Origin: Deltaproteobacteria bacterium
GTDB lineage: Bacteria; Desulfobacterota; Syntrophia; Syntrophales; Smithellaceae
Length of the DNA: 19,144 nt
Assembly: GCA_019136325.1 (NCBI GenBank)
Contig: JAGVUJ010000112.1
Span: forward strand, 1-19,144
Direction: 5' to 3'
The position numbers and the translations under genes are program-made. Numbering within the stretch: position 1 is the first letter of the stretch; each line of letters begins with the position of its first letter. Positions 1-6,793 of this stretch are shown one piece after another. A model generated the notes under the pieces. The model saw only the letters and a program-made list of their open reading frames with translations, searched no databases and had not been told where the DNA came from.

Positions 1-41
1 GAGATATTCACCGCCAGTATTTTCCCAATCATTTTTTTCAT
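1..41 (-). CDS. MOSC-domain protein, N-terminal fragment cut by window edge
   Basis: Only the first 14 or so codons are inside the window; the gene runs off the left end. The peptide starts MKKMIGKILAVNIS and matches the N-terminus of the complete MOSC-domain protein at 7135-7584 (GKILAVNVS). At DNA level 24 of 26 bases (1-26 against 7544-7569) agree, so the two are paralogs. The chosen ATG (39-41) has an AAGG about 12 nt upstream; a second in-frame ATG three codons later is possible. It directly follows a decayed CusA tail (64-165). By family it would bind a sulfur or molybdenum-cofactor-related ligand. The assignment rests on a very short match. Confidence 0.55.
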   Translation of the reverse strand, partial: MKKMIGKILAVNI

Positions 42-63
42 AAAAATTGTCTGCCTTAAGGTT

Positions 64-165
64 TTAATTTTCTGTCATTTTTTTACCGCGCCAGATCATA
101 TATATTGCCGGATAAATAATCAACTCGAGAATGGTCGAGGTTATCACACCACTCAAGGAGCCGGT
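64..165 (-). pseudogene. C-terminal remnant of a CusA-type heavy-metal RND efflux pump (copy 1)
   Basis: An open frame of 33 codons plus TAA, without a start codon, encodes the typical last transmembrane helix of CusA/HAE-type RND pumps: GVITSTILELIIYPAIYMIW followed by a short basic tail. A complete pump is over 1000 residues, so about 97% is missing. The frame is the same as that of the 110-residue protein just upstream and is separated from it by a single TAG codon at 166-168. A second remnant, 19 of 22 residues identical in the core, lies at 7041-7130. Probably non-functional debris of a deleted copper/silver efflux gene. Confidence 0.6.
89..150. repeat. Degenerate direct repeat, left copy (CusA tail)
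   Basis: These 62 bases match 7066-7127 at 53 positions without gaps and in the same orientation. Both encode the last helix of a CusA-type pump. Together they bracket the approximately 7 kb copper module as direct repeats. Confidence 0.75.
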
Positions 166-498
166 CTATTCAAAAAAATGCCTGAAGAAGAATCCCGCAA
201 TGATCAATCCGCCCAGTATCGTTCCGATAATGACTAGAAAGGATACTTTGTCCGCATCGATTTTTTTGTCTATGCCGGTTCTGGAAAAAATATATCCGAA
301 AATTATAAACAAGAGGATAATAAAAATTCCATGTGTAATCCAGTGATGGCCGGAAAGAGATTTCATTGAACTCTTCAAAGGGCCATAGGATTCTTTCGCA
401 ATAACCAGCAGTCCGTTAAAAATGCTTGCAATTAGAAACGATAACCCAAATCCTACAGAAAACTTGTCCCATGCTTTATTTTCAAGTCGCTTTTCCAT
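166..498 (-). CDS. Small membrane protein, three predicted TM helices, unknown function
   Basis: I do not recognise this 110-residue protein. Hydrophobic segments near residues 15-34, 55-72 and 85-108 suggest three membrane helices. A GHHWITHG motif (His51, His52, His56) sits just before the second helix and could bind a metal or heme; that is inference. Start ATG follows a good GGGAGG ribosome site. The gene begins one base after the stop of the 159-residue membrane protein (500-979), so the two are surely co-transcribed and may form one complex. It lies downstream of the copper ATPase gene, which hints at a role in metal or redox handling. Its stop TAG is followed in frame by the CusA remnant. 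Confidence 0.75.
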   Translation of the reverse strand: MEKRLENKAWDKFSVGFGLSFLIASIFNGLLVIAKESYGPLKSSMKSLSGHHWITHGIFIILLFIIFGYIFSRTGIDKKIDADKVSFLVIIGTILGGLIIAGFFFRHFFE

Positions 499-499
499 G

Positions 500-979
500 T
501 TATTTCCCTCCCATCAGGCTCATTTTGACACCTTTGCTGATCATTGCGCCAAAACCTTCCATGCCCAGTCCCAGAACAACAATCGTTAATGCGATCACGA
601 TTGTCAGATTTCTGACTTTCTTGTCTTTAAAAATCTGGTTGCGGAAAGTGACGATAGGAAGCAGAATGCTCAGGAAGAGCATCATGAAGAATAGATGCTC
701 TTTGGTCTCCATGAAAAAAGAATGGGACCACTTCCATGGTCCGGCCAGTATGATTGATTTATCGCTGTTACTGACGGCGGCGCCATAATAGACGACATAC
801 CACCAACCCCCGATCAGATAGGAGAGCCAAAGGAATAGCGTTGTCCCGATGCTTGCCAGTTTCAACCGGCGTTGATTCGCCTCGCTGCTATTGACTGCTT
901 CCACGGCAACCCAGACGGCAAAGAGAATCCCGAACACGCCGAATAACACGTGAGGCATTGTCATTAATTCCTTCCACAT
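500..979 (-). CDS. Membrane protein, four predicted TM helices, unknown function
   Basis: A 159-residue protein that I cannot place in a named family. Four hydrophobic stretches are visible near residues 9-29, 42-66, 94-112 and 123-145. His10, His86 and His95 lie at or near helix ends, with aromatic-rich surroundings (GGWWYVVYYG, PWKWSHSFFM). This could suit a heme-binding or metal-binding membrane subunit, but no ligand set can be proven. The ATG is preceded by a strong GGAGGTGGC site. It is 79 nt downstream of the copper ATPase and 1 nt upstream of the 110-residue membrane protein. The pair probably works with the copper module, or with a membrane redox partner. Confidence 0.75.
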   Translation of the reverse strand: MWKELMTMPHVLFGVFGILFAVWVAVEAVNSSEANQRRLKLASIGTTLFLWLSYLIGGWWYVVYYGAAVSNSDKSIILAGPWKWSHSFFMETKEHLFFMMLFLSILLPIVTFRNQIFKDKKVRNLTIVIALTIVVLGLGMEGFGAMISKGVKMSLMGGK

Positions 980-998
980 TTTGCCACCTCCATTTTTT

Positions 999-1015
999 AT
1001 TTGAGAGACTCAAAT
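999..1015. promoter_or_regulatory. Perfect 7-bp inverted repeat between copA and the membrane-protein pair
   Basis: ATTTGAG-AGA-CTCAAAT lies 19 nt upstream of the start of the 159-residue gene. The arms are perfect but short and AT-rich and no T-run follows, so an operator fits better than a terminator. No regulator can be named. Confidence 0.3.
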
Positions 1016-1058
1016 TTAGGGAATGATCTGTTGGCCCCCGTAATAATTTCACTTTGTC

Positions 1059-3482
1059 TTATATCTTTACTCTCCTCAGCCTGAGGGCATTTCCGACCAC
1101 GGAAACGGAGGAAAGGCTCATAGCCCCAGCAGCAATCATCGGGCTGAGAAGAATGCCAAAGTTGGGGTAGAGGATGCCCGCCGCGATCGGCACGCCGAGA
1201 ATATTGTAAATGAAAGCAAAGAACAGGTTTTGCTTGATATTGGCTATGGTGGCGCGGCTCAAATTTCTCGCGCGGACGATCCCGGTGAGGTCGCCCTTCA
1301 CCAGGGTGACGCCGGCGCTTTCCATGGCCACATCCGTGCCCGTTCCCATGGCAATCCCCACGTCGGCCTGGGCCAGAGCGGGGGCGTCATTGATCCCGTC
1401 GCCGGCCATGGCGACAACATGCCCGCCCTGTTGAAACTTTTTAATCGCCGTTGCCTTTTGGGCCGGCAAAACTTCGGCTACCACTTCGTCCAGATTAAGC
1501 TTTTTGGCGACGGCCTGGGCCGTTACCTTATTATCACCGGTCAACATTACAACCCGGATGCCTTCGGTGTGCAGTTGTTTGATTGCCTCGGGCGTGGTCT
1601 CTTTGATCGGATCGGCAACCGCAAGCATTCCCGCCACTTCACCGTTAATCCCCACAAACATAACCGTATGTCCTTCGGACCTCATCGTCCGGGCATGCTC
1701 AGCCAAAGGACCGGCGTCAATCTTGAAATCTTCCAATAGCGAACTGTTGCCAAGCAATACCTTTTTTCCGTCAATCTCGCCGGACACGCCCTTGCCGGTA
1801 TGGGAGACAAAATTACTCGTATCGGTCAGGTGGATCCCTTGATGGACAGCCCCTTCAATAATGGCTGCCGCCAAGGGGTGTTCGCTGCCTTTCTCCAGGG
1901 ACGCCGCCAGTAACAGCACGCTGTCTTTCTCCATACCGGGAACCGCGACAACCTGCATTAGTTTCGGCTTGCCCTCAGTCAGCGTTCCGGTTTTGTCAAC
2001 CACAAGCGTCGTCACTTTCCTTAGGGTCTCGATCGCCTCGGCATTCTTAAACAAGACCCCCATGGTTGCTCCTTTTCCCGTTGCGACCATGATCGACATC
2101 GGCGTTGCCAAACCCAAAGCACAGGGACAGGCAATGATCAACACGGAGACAGCGGCAATCAGCGCGTGGGCTAAGCGGGGCTCAGGACCGAAAAAGTACC
2201 AGATGACAAAAGCCATCAGTGCGATAGCGATCACAGCCGGCACAAAATATCCGGCTACAACATCGGCAAGCTTCTGAATGGGCGCCCGGCTTCGCTGGGC
2301 CTCGGCCACCATTTTGACTATTTGTGATAGAACGGTTTCAGCGCCTACCTTCTGAGTCTCCATAATTAATGACCCGGTGCCGTTGACTGTAGCACCGATT
2401 AGTTTGTCTCCAGCTTGCTTCTGAACCGGTATCGGTTCGCCCGAGATCATCGATTCATCGACACTGCTTGATCCATCCAGAACGACGCCATCCACGGGAA
2501 TCTTTTCTCCCGGCCGGACACGCAAACGATCGCCCTTCATGACATGCGCCAAAGGAATATCGTTTTCATTCCCCTCAGTGTCTATTTTTCGGGCCGTCTT
2601 CGGAGCCAGACCCAACAGTTTCTTTATAGCTGTACCGGTCCGGCTTCTGGCCCGCAGTTCCAGAACCTGGCCCAGCAATATCAAGACAACGATGACACTC
2701 GCGGCCTCAAAATAAACTCCGACGGTGCCGTTTGCTGTCCGCATCGTCGCAGGGAAAAGGTGAGGGAACAATACACCGATTAAGCTGTAAAGGTAGGCTA
2801 CCGAAACCCCGAGGCCGATCAGGGTAAACATGTTAAGACTTTTGTTGATAACGGACTGGACACCCCGAACGAAGAAGGGCCATCCCGCCCAGAGGACTAC
2901 CGGCGTCGCAAGGATCAGTTCCAGCCACTGATAGGTTCTGGCAGTAGCCAGTGTGTCGAGAAATTGACCGCCCGGGACCATACCGCGCATGGCAATCATC
3001 AGCAACGGGAGTGCCAGGATAGCGCCCACAATGAAGCGCTTGCGCATGTCTTCGTATTCCGGGTTGCTCTCTGTCTCGGTCATCGATGCGGTTTTCGGTT
3101 CCAGAGACATGCCGCATTTCGGACAGCTTCCCGGCTTGTCGCGGATGATTTCCGGATGCATCGGGCAGGTATATTCTATCTTTTCCTCTGCCGGCATAAG
3201 AGTTTCCGGCTCCAGGGCCATGCCGCATTTCGGGCAATTACCGGGTCCCTGCTGTTTAATTTCAGGATGCATGGGGCAGGTCCATTCGGCTTTGGTTTTA
3301 CCAACTGCCTGCTCTTTTTCCCCGTCATCTGCTGACGCACCGAGGTACGATTCAGGGTTGCTGTCGAAAGATTCTTTACAATGAGACGAACAGAAACGAT
3401 ACGTCTTTCCCTTATAGGACGTGGTTGCTGCAGCATCCTTTTCTTCAATGGCCATCTTGCATACCGGATCGGTGATCTTCAT
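1059..3482 (-). CDS. copA: Cu(I)-translocating P1B-1-type ATPase with YHS and two HMBD N-terminal domains
   Basis: This inner-membrane pump hydrolyses ATP to export Cu(I) (or Ag(I)) from the cytoplasm. In order: a YHS/TRASH-like domain at 1-48 (Cys8, Cys31, Cys35); two heavy-metal-binding domains at about 68-92 and 105-129, each TCPMHPEI followed by CPKCGM; then the ATPase core. The core has the TGE loop (ISGEP), the CPC transport motif (Cys452-Pro-Cys454), phosphorylation Asp496 in [11 protein letters not shown], the SEHP nucleotide-site motif, TGDN and GDGINDAPA. The last helices carry a Tyr-Asn pair and [13 protein letters not shown], the P1B-1 copper signature. Classical ferredoxin-like CxxC HMA domains are absent and replaced by the YHS/HMBD modules. 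The length of 807 is normal. Start ATG follows GGGGGAAAG. CueP and Met-rich periplasmic proteins upstream support a copper role; silver cannot be excluded. Confidence 0.95.
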   Translation of the reverse strand: MKITDPVCKMAIEEKDAAATTSYKGKTYRFCSSHCKESFDSNPESYLGASADDGEKEQAVGKTKAEWTCPMHPEIKQQGPGNCPKCGMALEPETLMPAEEKIEYTCPMHPEIIRDKPGSCPKCGMSLEPKTASMTETESNPEYEDMRKRFIVGAILALPLLMIAMRGMVPGGQFLDTLATARTYQWLELILATPVVLWAGWPFFVRGVQSVINKSLNMFTLIGLGVSVAYLYSLIGVLFPHLFPATMRTANGTVGVYFEAASVIVVLILLGQVLELRARSRTGTAIKKLLGLAPKTARKIDTEGNENDIPLAHVMKGDRLRVRPGEKIPVDGVVLDGSSSVDESMISGEPIPVQKQAGDKLIGATVNGTGSLIMETQKVGAETVLSQIVKMVAEAQRSRAPIQKLADVVAGYFVPAVIAIALMAFVIWYFFGPEPRLAHALIAAVSVLIIACPCALGLATPMSIMVATGKGATMGVLFKNAEAIETLRKVTTLVVDKTGTLTEGKPKLMQVVAVPGMEKDSVLLLAASLEKGSEHPLAAAIIEGAVHQGIHLTDTSNFVSHTGKGVSGEIDGKKVLLGNSSLLEDFKIDAGPLAEHARTMRSEGHTVMFVGINGEVAGMLAVADPIKETTPEAIKQLHTEGIRVVMLTGDNKVTAQAVAKKLNLDEVVAEVLPAQKATAIKKFQQGGHVVAMAGDGINDAPALAQADVGIAMGTGTDVAMESAGVTLVKGDLTGIVRARNLSRATIANIKQNLFFAFIYNILGVPIAAGILYPNFGILLSPMIAAGAMSLSSVSVVGNALRLRRVKI

Positions 3483-3528
3483 CTTTCCCCCACGGACTCG
3501 ATTAAATAACTCAAAATATCGCCATTAC

Positions 3529-3633
3529 CTATTGCACGTGCAAAAAAGCCGGCACACCCCACAGACCGGTGAGTAAGTTGTAAATGGAAACAAACACGAG
3601 GCTGGCGTATATCTCGCGCTTGTACCCATAGCA
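3529..3633 (-). pseudogene. Possible remnant open frame encoding a hydrophobic helix
   Basis: In the 215-nt gap between the SHOCT gene and copA, one minus-strand frame is open for 34 codons between TGA and TAG with no start codon. It reads like the end of a membrane protein (YKREIYASLVFVSIYNLLTG). I do not recognise the family. It may be debris of a lost gene, or chance. Confidence 0.2.
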
Positions 3634-3697
3634 TCATTCAGGCTGGCTCTTCGACTTAGTGCCAACTGGTGCAGACAGAAACTTTTTTCGAAATACA

Positions 3698-4021
3698 TTA
3701 CGTTTCAAGATCATGCTTCATCCGGTCAAAATCTTCTTTACTGATTTCACCCTTAGCATAACGCTTCTTCAGGATATCCAGGGAGCTTTCACCCTGTGCC
3801 GGTGTCTGACCCTTTGTTTTCTGGGCCTGAACAATGAAATAGATCAGCACTCCAATGACAATCAGAAAAATAATCCACATAAACATTCCTCCATATCCAA
3901 ATCCGTAATGCATCATGGGTCCCCATCCACCGGGACCTTGCCCACCATAATAACCTTCACCGGAGCAGGACGTAAGCAAACCTGCCATCATAAAAACAAA
4001 TAACTTAAGCAATGTTTTCAT
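3698..4021 (-). CDS. SHOCT-domain lipoprotein (copy 1), copper module
   Basis: A 107-residue envelope protein. Residues 1-19 form a lipoprotein signal peptide with lipobox L-T-S-Cys19. A Gly/Tyr/Met-rich segment (about 20-46, with MMHYGFGYGGM) follows, then one TM helix at about 48-66 and a C-terminal SHOCT domain at 79-105 (LDILKKRYAKGEISKEDF). SHOCT tails are short oligomerisation modules of unknown biochemical role. The frame is open further upstream, but the ATG at 4021 has AAAAGGAG nine nt before it and gives a clean signal peptide. An ATG at 4030 abuts that site too closely. It starts 31 nt after cueP and is paralogous to the protein at 6353-6685. A periplasmic copper-binding role is inferred from the Met/His content and the neighbours. 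Confidence 0.85.
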   Translation of the reverse strand: MKTLLKLFVFMMAGLLTSCSGEGYYGGQGPGGWGPMMHYGFGYGGMFMWIIFLIVIGVLIYFIVQAQKTKGQTPAQGESSLDILKKRYAKGEISKEDFDRMKHDLET

Positions 4022-4052
4022 CTTCCGCATCTCCTTTTCAGATTTGATTCCA

Positions 4053-4628
4053 TTATTCCAGTTTAAGAGTTGTTTCGCATGTTTTGCTGTCTCTATTGGT
4101 AAATATTCTCCCGGTTGCACTTTTACCTTTGGCGCTCACTGTTATATCAATGATTTGATTTCTGGGCAGCCAAAGATCCAAAAAACCGGTCGGAGCTGTT
4201 TTCATAATTTTGTTGATCAGAATTTTACCACCGGCAGCAACAGCAGTGACTTTTATTTTTGTGTTCTTTAATTCCGCATCACAACTCGATATATAATGTG
4301 TTGCACACGTATGAGTTTTGTTGATGTATGGAGCAATTGAAACCATCATTACATCATCAGGCAAAAGTATGCTGATAGTCTCTCCGTCTTTGAACTTGAA
4401 ATTCACCTTATCCGGTGTAACAAAAGTGACAACGTCAATTTTATCCATGTGCCACTTGTTGGCAATTGCCATTGCTGTTTTCCCGTCAATTCCTTTTAGT
4501 TTTTCTTTTAACTGTTTATCATTGTTTTTGTTTATAGATGTCGGATTTTCGCTGGAATAGGCGACGGATAATGACAAGACCGGCAATATGAATGACAATG
4601 CAATTATTTTCACGATCAAGTTTTTCAT
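4053..4628 (-). CDS. cueP: CueP-family periplasmic copper-binding protein
   Basis: CueP binds copper in the periplasm and, in Salmonella, delivers it to Cu,Zn superoxide dismutase and helps survival under copper stress. The 191-residue product has an N-terminal signal peptide (about 1-25) and the family core. The core includes ILLPDDVMMVSIAPYINKTH, GFLDLWLPRN and three conserved cysteines: Cys108 and Cys116 (C-x7-C) and Cys184 near the C-terminus, the expected trigonal copper site. The length is normal. Start ATG follows AGAGGTGATTTAG. It is 31 nt upstream of the SHOCT lipoprotein and about 570 nt upstream of the copper ATPase. The pump would feed copper to this protein in the periplasm. The family is best known from enterobacteria and Gram-positives. 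Confidence 0.9.
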   Translation of the reverse strand: MKNLIVKIIALSFILPVLSLSVAYSSENPTSINKNNDKQLKEKLKGIDGKTAMAIANKWHMDKIDVVTFVTPDKVNFKFKDGETISILLPDDVMMVSIAPYINKTHTCATHYISSCDAELKNTKIKVTAVAAGGKILINKIMKTAPTGFLDLWLPRNQIIDITVSAKGKSATGRIFTNRDSKTCETTLKLE

Positions 4629-4732
4629 CTAAATCACCTCTCTTTGCTTATTCATATTACGGCTTATTTCTTATATGCCACACCCCTCAAGATATATAAT
4701 GCGACAAACTTCTGAAAATTGTTTCCCTTCTA

Positions 4733-4776
4733 TTTATTCCGGAGGCAGCGATTATAAAAGCTACCTCCGGAATAAA
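4733..4776 (-). terminator. 17-bp stem hairpin downstream of the DUF2769 gene (module copy 1)
   Basis: Arms 4733-4749 and 4760-4776 (TTTATTCCGGAGGCAGC and its complement) pair over 17 positions around a 10-nt loop. The only irregular pair (4746/4763) is a G-U wobble on the minus-strand RNA but a C-A clash on the plus strand, so it is designed for the minus transcript. No T-run follows, so it may be an mRNA 3'-end stabiliser or processing hairpin rather than a classical terminator. The same architecture recurs at 5240-5283. Confidence 0.6.
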
Positions 4777-4782
4777 ATTGCC

Positions 4783-4818
4783 ATCTTGAAACAAGGTTGA
4801 AGACTCATCCTTTAATAT
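4783..4818. repeat. 3' module repeat, copy 1
   Basis: Thirty-six bases that match 5288-5323 at 29 positions. In both places the repeat lies just 5' (minus sense) of a 17-bp hairpin and after a stop codon, so repeat plus hairpin form one duplicated module. Confidence 0.6.
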
Positions 4819-4865
4819 GTCCTGACCTATGACCTGACAGATGATGAATATTTACGTGCAGCTTC

Positions 4866-5144
4866 TTATTTCCCGCCGGTTGCGACGCAAAAATATCCCT
4901 TTCCTAGATTGTTCTCTTTAAAGAGCTCGCATGTTGCACAAATACAACCTTTTTCTTCCTTAATGCATTTACTTTTTTCAAAAGCACAATACATGGCTTC
5001 TAGCTCAACCTTTTTTGAAACATCACTCATCATAGCAATCATATTCCCCGGCATATTCAACATTTTACAGGTAAATGTATAACTTGGACACTTCATACAG
5101 ATACATTTCTTAAGATTCTCATTTGTCTTAGCTACCGTCCCCAT
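4866..5144 (-). CDS. Cys-rich DUF2769-family protein
   Basis: A 92-residue protein with ten cysteines (14, 16, 19, 26, 53, 60, 67, 69, 72, 86), including two C-I-C-x2-C clusters (14-19 and 67-72). This fits DUF2769, a family of unknown function seen mainly in anaerobic bacteria and archaea. There is no signal peptide or membrane helix, so it is probably cytoplasmic. The cysteines could hold an Fe-S cluster, zinc, or scavenged Cu(I); this is inference. The ATG has a strong AAGGAGG site. It stands alone between hairpins, in an AT-rich patch in the middle of the copper module, which suggests a separate transcript or a recently acquired cassette. Confidence 0.8.
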   Translation of the reverse strand: MGTVAKTNENLKKCICMKCPSYTFTCKMLNMPGNMIAMMSDVSKKVELEAMYCAFEKSKCIKEEKGCICATCELFKENNLGKGYFCVATGGK

Positions 5145-5209
5145 TTTTAATACCTCCTTAATTTCCCCTTAATAATTATGATAAGATAACGTTTTCAACA
5201 TTTTTCCCT

Positions 5210-5231
5210 AATCATTTTTCTATAAATGATT
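5210..5231. promoter_or_regulatory. Perfect 8-bp inverted repeat upstream of the DUF2769 gene
   Basis: AATCATTT-N6-AAATGATT lies about 66 nt before the DUF2769 start and just beyond the hairpin at 5240-5283. It could be an operator for the DUF2769 gene or a second stem ending the upstream transcript. It is AT-rich, so the signal is weak. Confidence 0.3.
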
Positions 5232-5239
5232 ACATTCTC

Positions 5240-5283
5240 TGTTATCCTGGAGGCAGTAATTAATCTCTGCCTCCAAGATAACA
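5240..5283 (-). terminator. 17-bp stem hairpin downstream of the ferritin-like gene (module copy 2)
   Basis: Arms 5240-5256 and 5267-5283 (TGTTATCCTGGAGGCAG and its complement) pair over 17 positions around a 10-nt loop. As in the copy at 4733-4776, the single irregular pair (5247/5276) is a G-U wobble only in minus-strand RNA. The stems differ in sequence but keep a GGAGG/CCTCC core, which supports selection for RNA structure. No T-run follows. Confidence 0.6.
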
Positions 5284-5287
5284 TAAT

Positions 5288-5323
5288 ATCTTAAAACAAG
5301 ATTGAAGGACAATCCTTAAATAT
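5288..5323. repeat. 3' module repeat, copy 2
   Basis: Partner of 4783-4818 (29 of 36 bases identical). It begins 8 nt after the stop codon of the ferritin-like gene and leads into the hairpin at 5240-5283. Confidence 0.6.
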
Positions 5324-5331
5324 ACCCTCTC

Positions 5332-6255
5332 TTAATACGCCGATCTTATATAACCGGTTGCCTTGTCAATGTGAACCCTGTCGACAAGGTCATTTTTCTT
5401 CGTTAATATCTCTGCCTCAAAGCTGTCTCCAGCGTCTTTAATCTTACCCAGCTTGAGATTGGGATTTCTGGAAGACTTTAGATAGTCTTTCATCATGGTC
5501 TCGGCTTCCTTTGCATTAATGGCTTTACCCGTTGACTGGTAATGCCGCCCATATCCGCGGCCAGTGTCAGAACCGTAATAGCCGCCCATCATTCCCGGAC
5601 CCATGCCGTATCCAGAACCATATCCGCGGCCCATCATGCCATGTCCCATTCCCCATCCTCTGCTGAATCCATAGCCATGTCCCATACGCAAGGCATGATC
5701 AAACATCACGAGATGCCAACGGCTCTGAAGGAGGATGACATTAAGCACTTGAGCCGTATCACGATCCTCGGCCTTTTTAATGAGCCATTCATAACGGGGC
5801 AACAAATCGTTTTCCATTTTTACACTAAGTTCATAGGCCTTCGTCAGTGTTTGATTGTCCACGACAGGGGGCGTCTTCCCGTCGGCACGCAAACCGTAGG
5901 CTTTAAACAGTTGCCCGATCCATTCAACGTGATTCTCTTCTTGTGGGATGACCATCATATACGGCATATAGGCGTTGAATTTCCCCTGGTCGGCCTCATA
6001 CTGAGCCAAAGACTCTTTTTCCAGTGCCAGAATTTCCTTAAGTTTTTGTACCCATTGCGAGTTTTTTGGTGTGGGTAATTTGTCTGGAACGTCAAGCCAG
6101 TCACCACCCATCATGCCATAACCACCCATCATTCCCGGGCCCATGCCATAGCCATAACCATATCCGCCTCGGCCCATCTGACTCTGTACTGTAGCGGCGC
6201 CAAGAACAAATGCCACAGCCAGTGCCAATGAAATAATTAAAATAGTCTTTTTCAT
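5332..6255 (-). CDS. Secreted Met/Gly/Tyr-rich ferritin-like protein with PepSY-like C-terminus
   Basis: A 307-residue exported protein. Residues 1-26 are a signal peptide. Two low-complexity segments (27-50 and 192-239) carry the motif GYGMGPGMMGGY plus His, typical of periplasmic Cu(I)-binding Met-rich regions. Between them, residues 66-190 form four predicted helices resembling a ferritin-like/DUF2202-type bundle, with candidate metal ligands Glu80/81, Glu106, Glu107, His109 (EENH), Glu149 and His181. Residues 246-307 look like a PepSY-type domain ending in DRVHIDKATGYIRSAY. A strong AGGAGG precedes the ATG. It lies 97 nt after the SHOCT gene across a hairpin. I infer copper capture or Cu(I) oxidation in the periplasm; the combination is unusual and no activity can be assigned firmly. 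Confidence 0.8.
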   Translation of the reverse strand: MKKTILIISLALAVAFVLGAATVQSQMGRGGYGYGYGMGPGMMGGYGMMGGDWLDVPDKLPTPKNSQWVQKLKEILALEKESLAQYEADQGKFNAYMPYMMVIPQEENHVEWIGQLFKAYGLRADGKTPPVVDNQTLTKAYELSVKMENDLLPRYEWLIKKAEDRDTAQVLNVILLQSRWHLVMFDHALRMGHGYGFSRGWGMGHGMMGRGYGSGYGMGPGMMGGYYGSDTGRGYGRHYQSTGKAINAKEAETMMKDYLKSSRNPNLKLGKIKDAGDSFEAEILTKKNDLVDRVHIDKATGYIRSAY

Positions 6256-6292
6256 ACTTTCCTCCTGTCCGTGCTTTGCATTTTTATAAAAC

Positions 6293-6333
6293 GCTAACTA
6301 CTGACCAAGCAGAAAGTCCGGTCAGTAGTTAGC
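6293..6333 (-). terminator. Perfect 14-bp hairpin between the SHOCT and ferritin-like genes
   Basis: Arms 6293-6306 and 6320-6333 (GCTAACTACTGACC and exact complement) with a 13-nt loop, 19 nt after the SHOCT stop codon. On the minus strand it is followed by GTTTTAT, a weak U-run. It probably ends or attenuates transcription before the ferritin-like gene, lowering its expression relative to the first gene or protecting the upstream mRNA. Confidence 0.6.
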
Positions 6334-6352
6334 AATAAAGATCAAATTGATG

Positions 6353-6685
6353 TTACTGTAGCTCGTTTTTCATTCGATCAAAATCTTCTTTTGTTATTTC
6401 ACCCTTGGCGTAACGCTTCTTTAGAATGTCTATGGGTGACTCCGGTGCCTGCCCAACTCCATCCTTCGATCTTACATTTTGAACAATAAAGTAAATCGCT
6501 ACACCGAGAAGAACTAAAAACAATATCCCCATAAACATACCTCCATATCCATAGCCGTATCCGCCCATCATGCCAGGCCCCATACCATAACCACCATAGC
6601 CGTCCCTCATGGGTCCATAAGGTCCGGAACACATACTTATGAGTGGCACCAATGCTAAAATAATAAACAAATAAATCTTCTTCAT
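6353..6685 (-). CDS. SHOCT-domain envelope protein (copy 2), first gene of the copper module
   Basis: A 110-residue paralog of the protein at 3698-4021. It has an N-terminal hydrophobic signal (1-18) with Cys19, but the box reads I-S-M-Cys with Met at -1, so lipidation is uncertain. A Gly/Tyr/Met-rich segment at 20-50 contains GYGMGPGMMGGYG, the same motif used in the ferritin-like protein. One TM helix (51-69) and a C-terminal SHOCT domain (84-110, DILKKRYAKGEITKEDFDRM) follow. The ATG is preceded by AAGGGGTGAAAGTAA. A sigma-54-type promoter lies about 100 nt upstream and a leader hairpin sits right before the ribosome site. A membrane-anchored copper-binding role is inferred. Confidence 0.85.
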   Translation of the reverse strand: MKKIYLFIILALVPLISMCSGPYGPMRDGYGGYGMGPGMMGGYGYGYGGMFMGILFLVLLGVAIYFIVQNVRSKDGVGQAPESPIDILKKRYAKGEITKEDFDRMKNELQ

Positions 6686-6702
6686 TTACTTTCACCCCTT
6701 TC

Positions 6703-6726
6703 CAGGTCATCGTTCAGGATGACCTG
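6703..6726 (-). promoter_or_regulatory. Leader hairpin just upstream of the SHOCT ribosome site
   Basis: CAGGTCATC and GATGACCTG form a perfect 9-bp stem with a 6-nt loop, ending 17 nt before the start codon and abutting the GGAAAGGGGTG ribosome site. It could protect the mRNA 5' end, modulate translation, or be a protein-binding palindrome. Confidence 0.45.
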
Positions 6727-6793
6727 TTTAGCTTTAATCCGCCTTTCTCAATCAATAGAATAGTTTGGTCGTGTTCTCGTGTGGAATAGCAAA

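Noticed and set aside
1230..1739. Plus-strand open frame of 169 codons inside copA
   Set aside because: Shadow of the P-type ATPase coding strand. All ATPase motifs are intact in the minus frame.
3541..3560. GTGCCGG with TTGCA upstream of copA as a second sigma-54 promoter
   Set aside because: The -24 position has GC rather than GG in the correct register, so it fails the key requirement.
5542..6078. Plus-strand open frame of 178 codons
   Set aside because: Reverse of the Met/Gly-rich ferritin-like gene. The repeats of that gene keep the opposite strand open by chance.
5550..6170. Repeated CCATCATTCCCGG-type units resembling a tandem or CRISPR-like repeat
   Set aside because: They are codon-level repeats of the GPGMMGG peptide in the coding sequence. 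Spacing is irregular and there are no uniform spacers.
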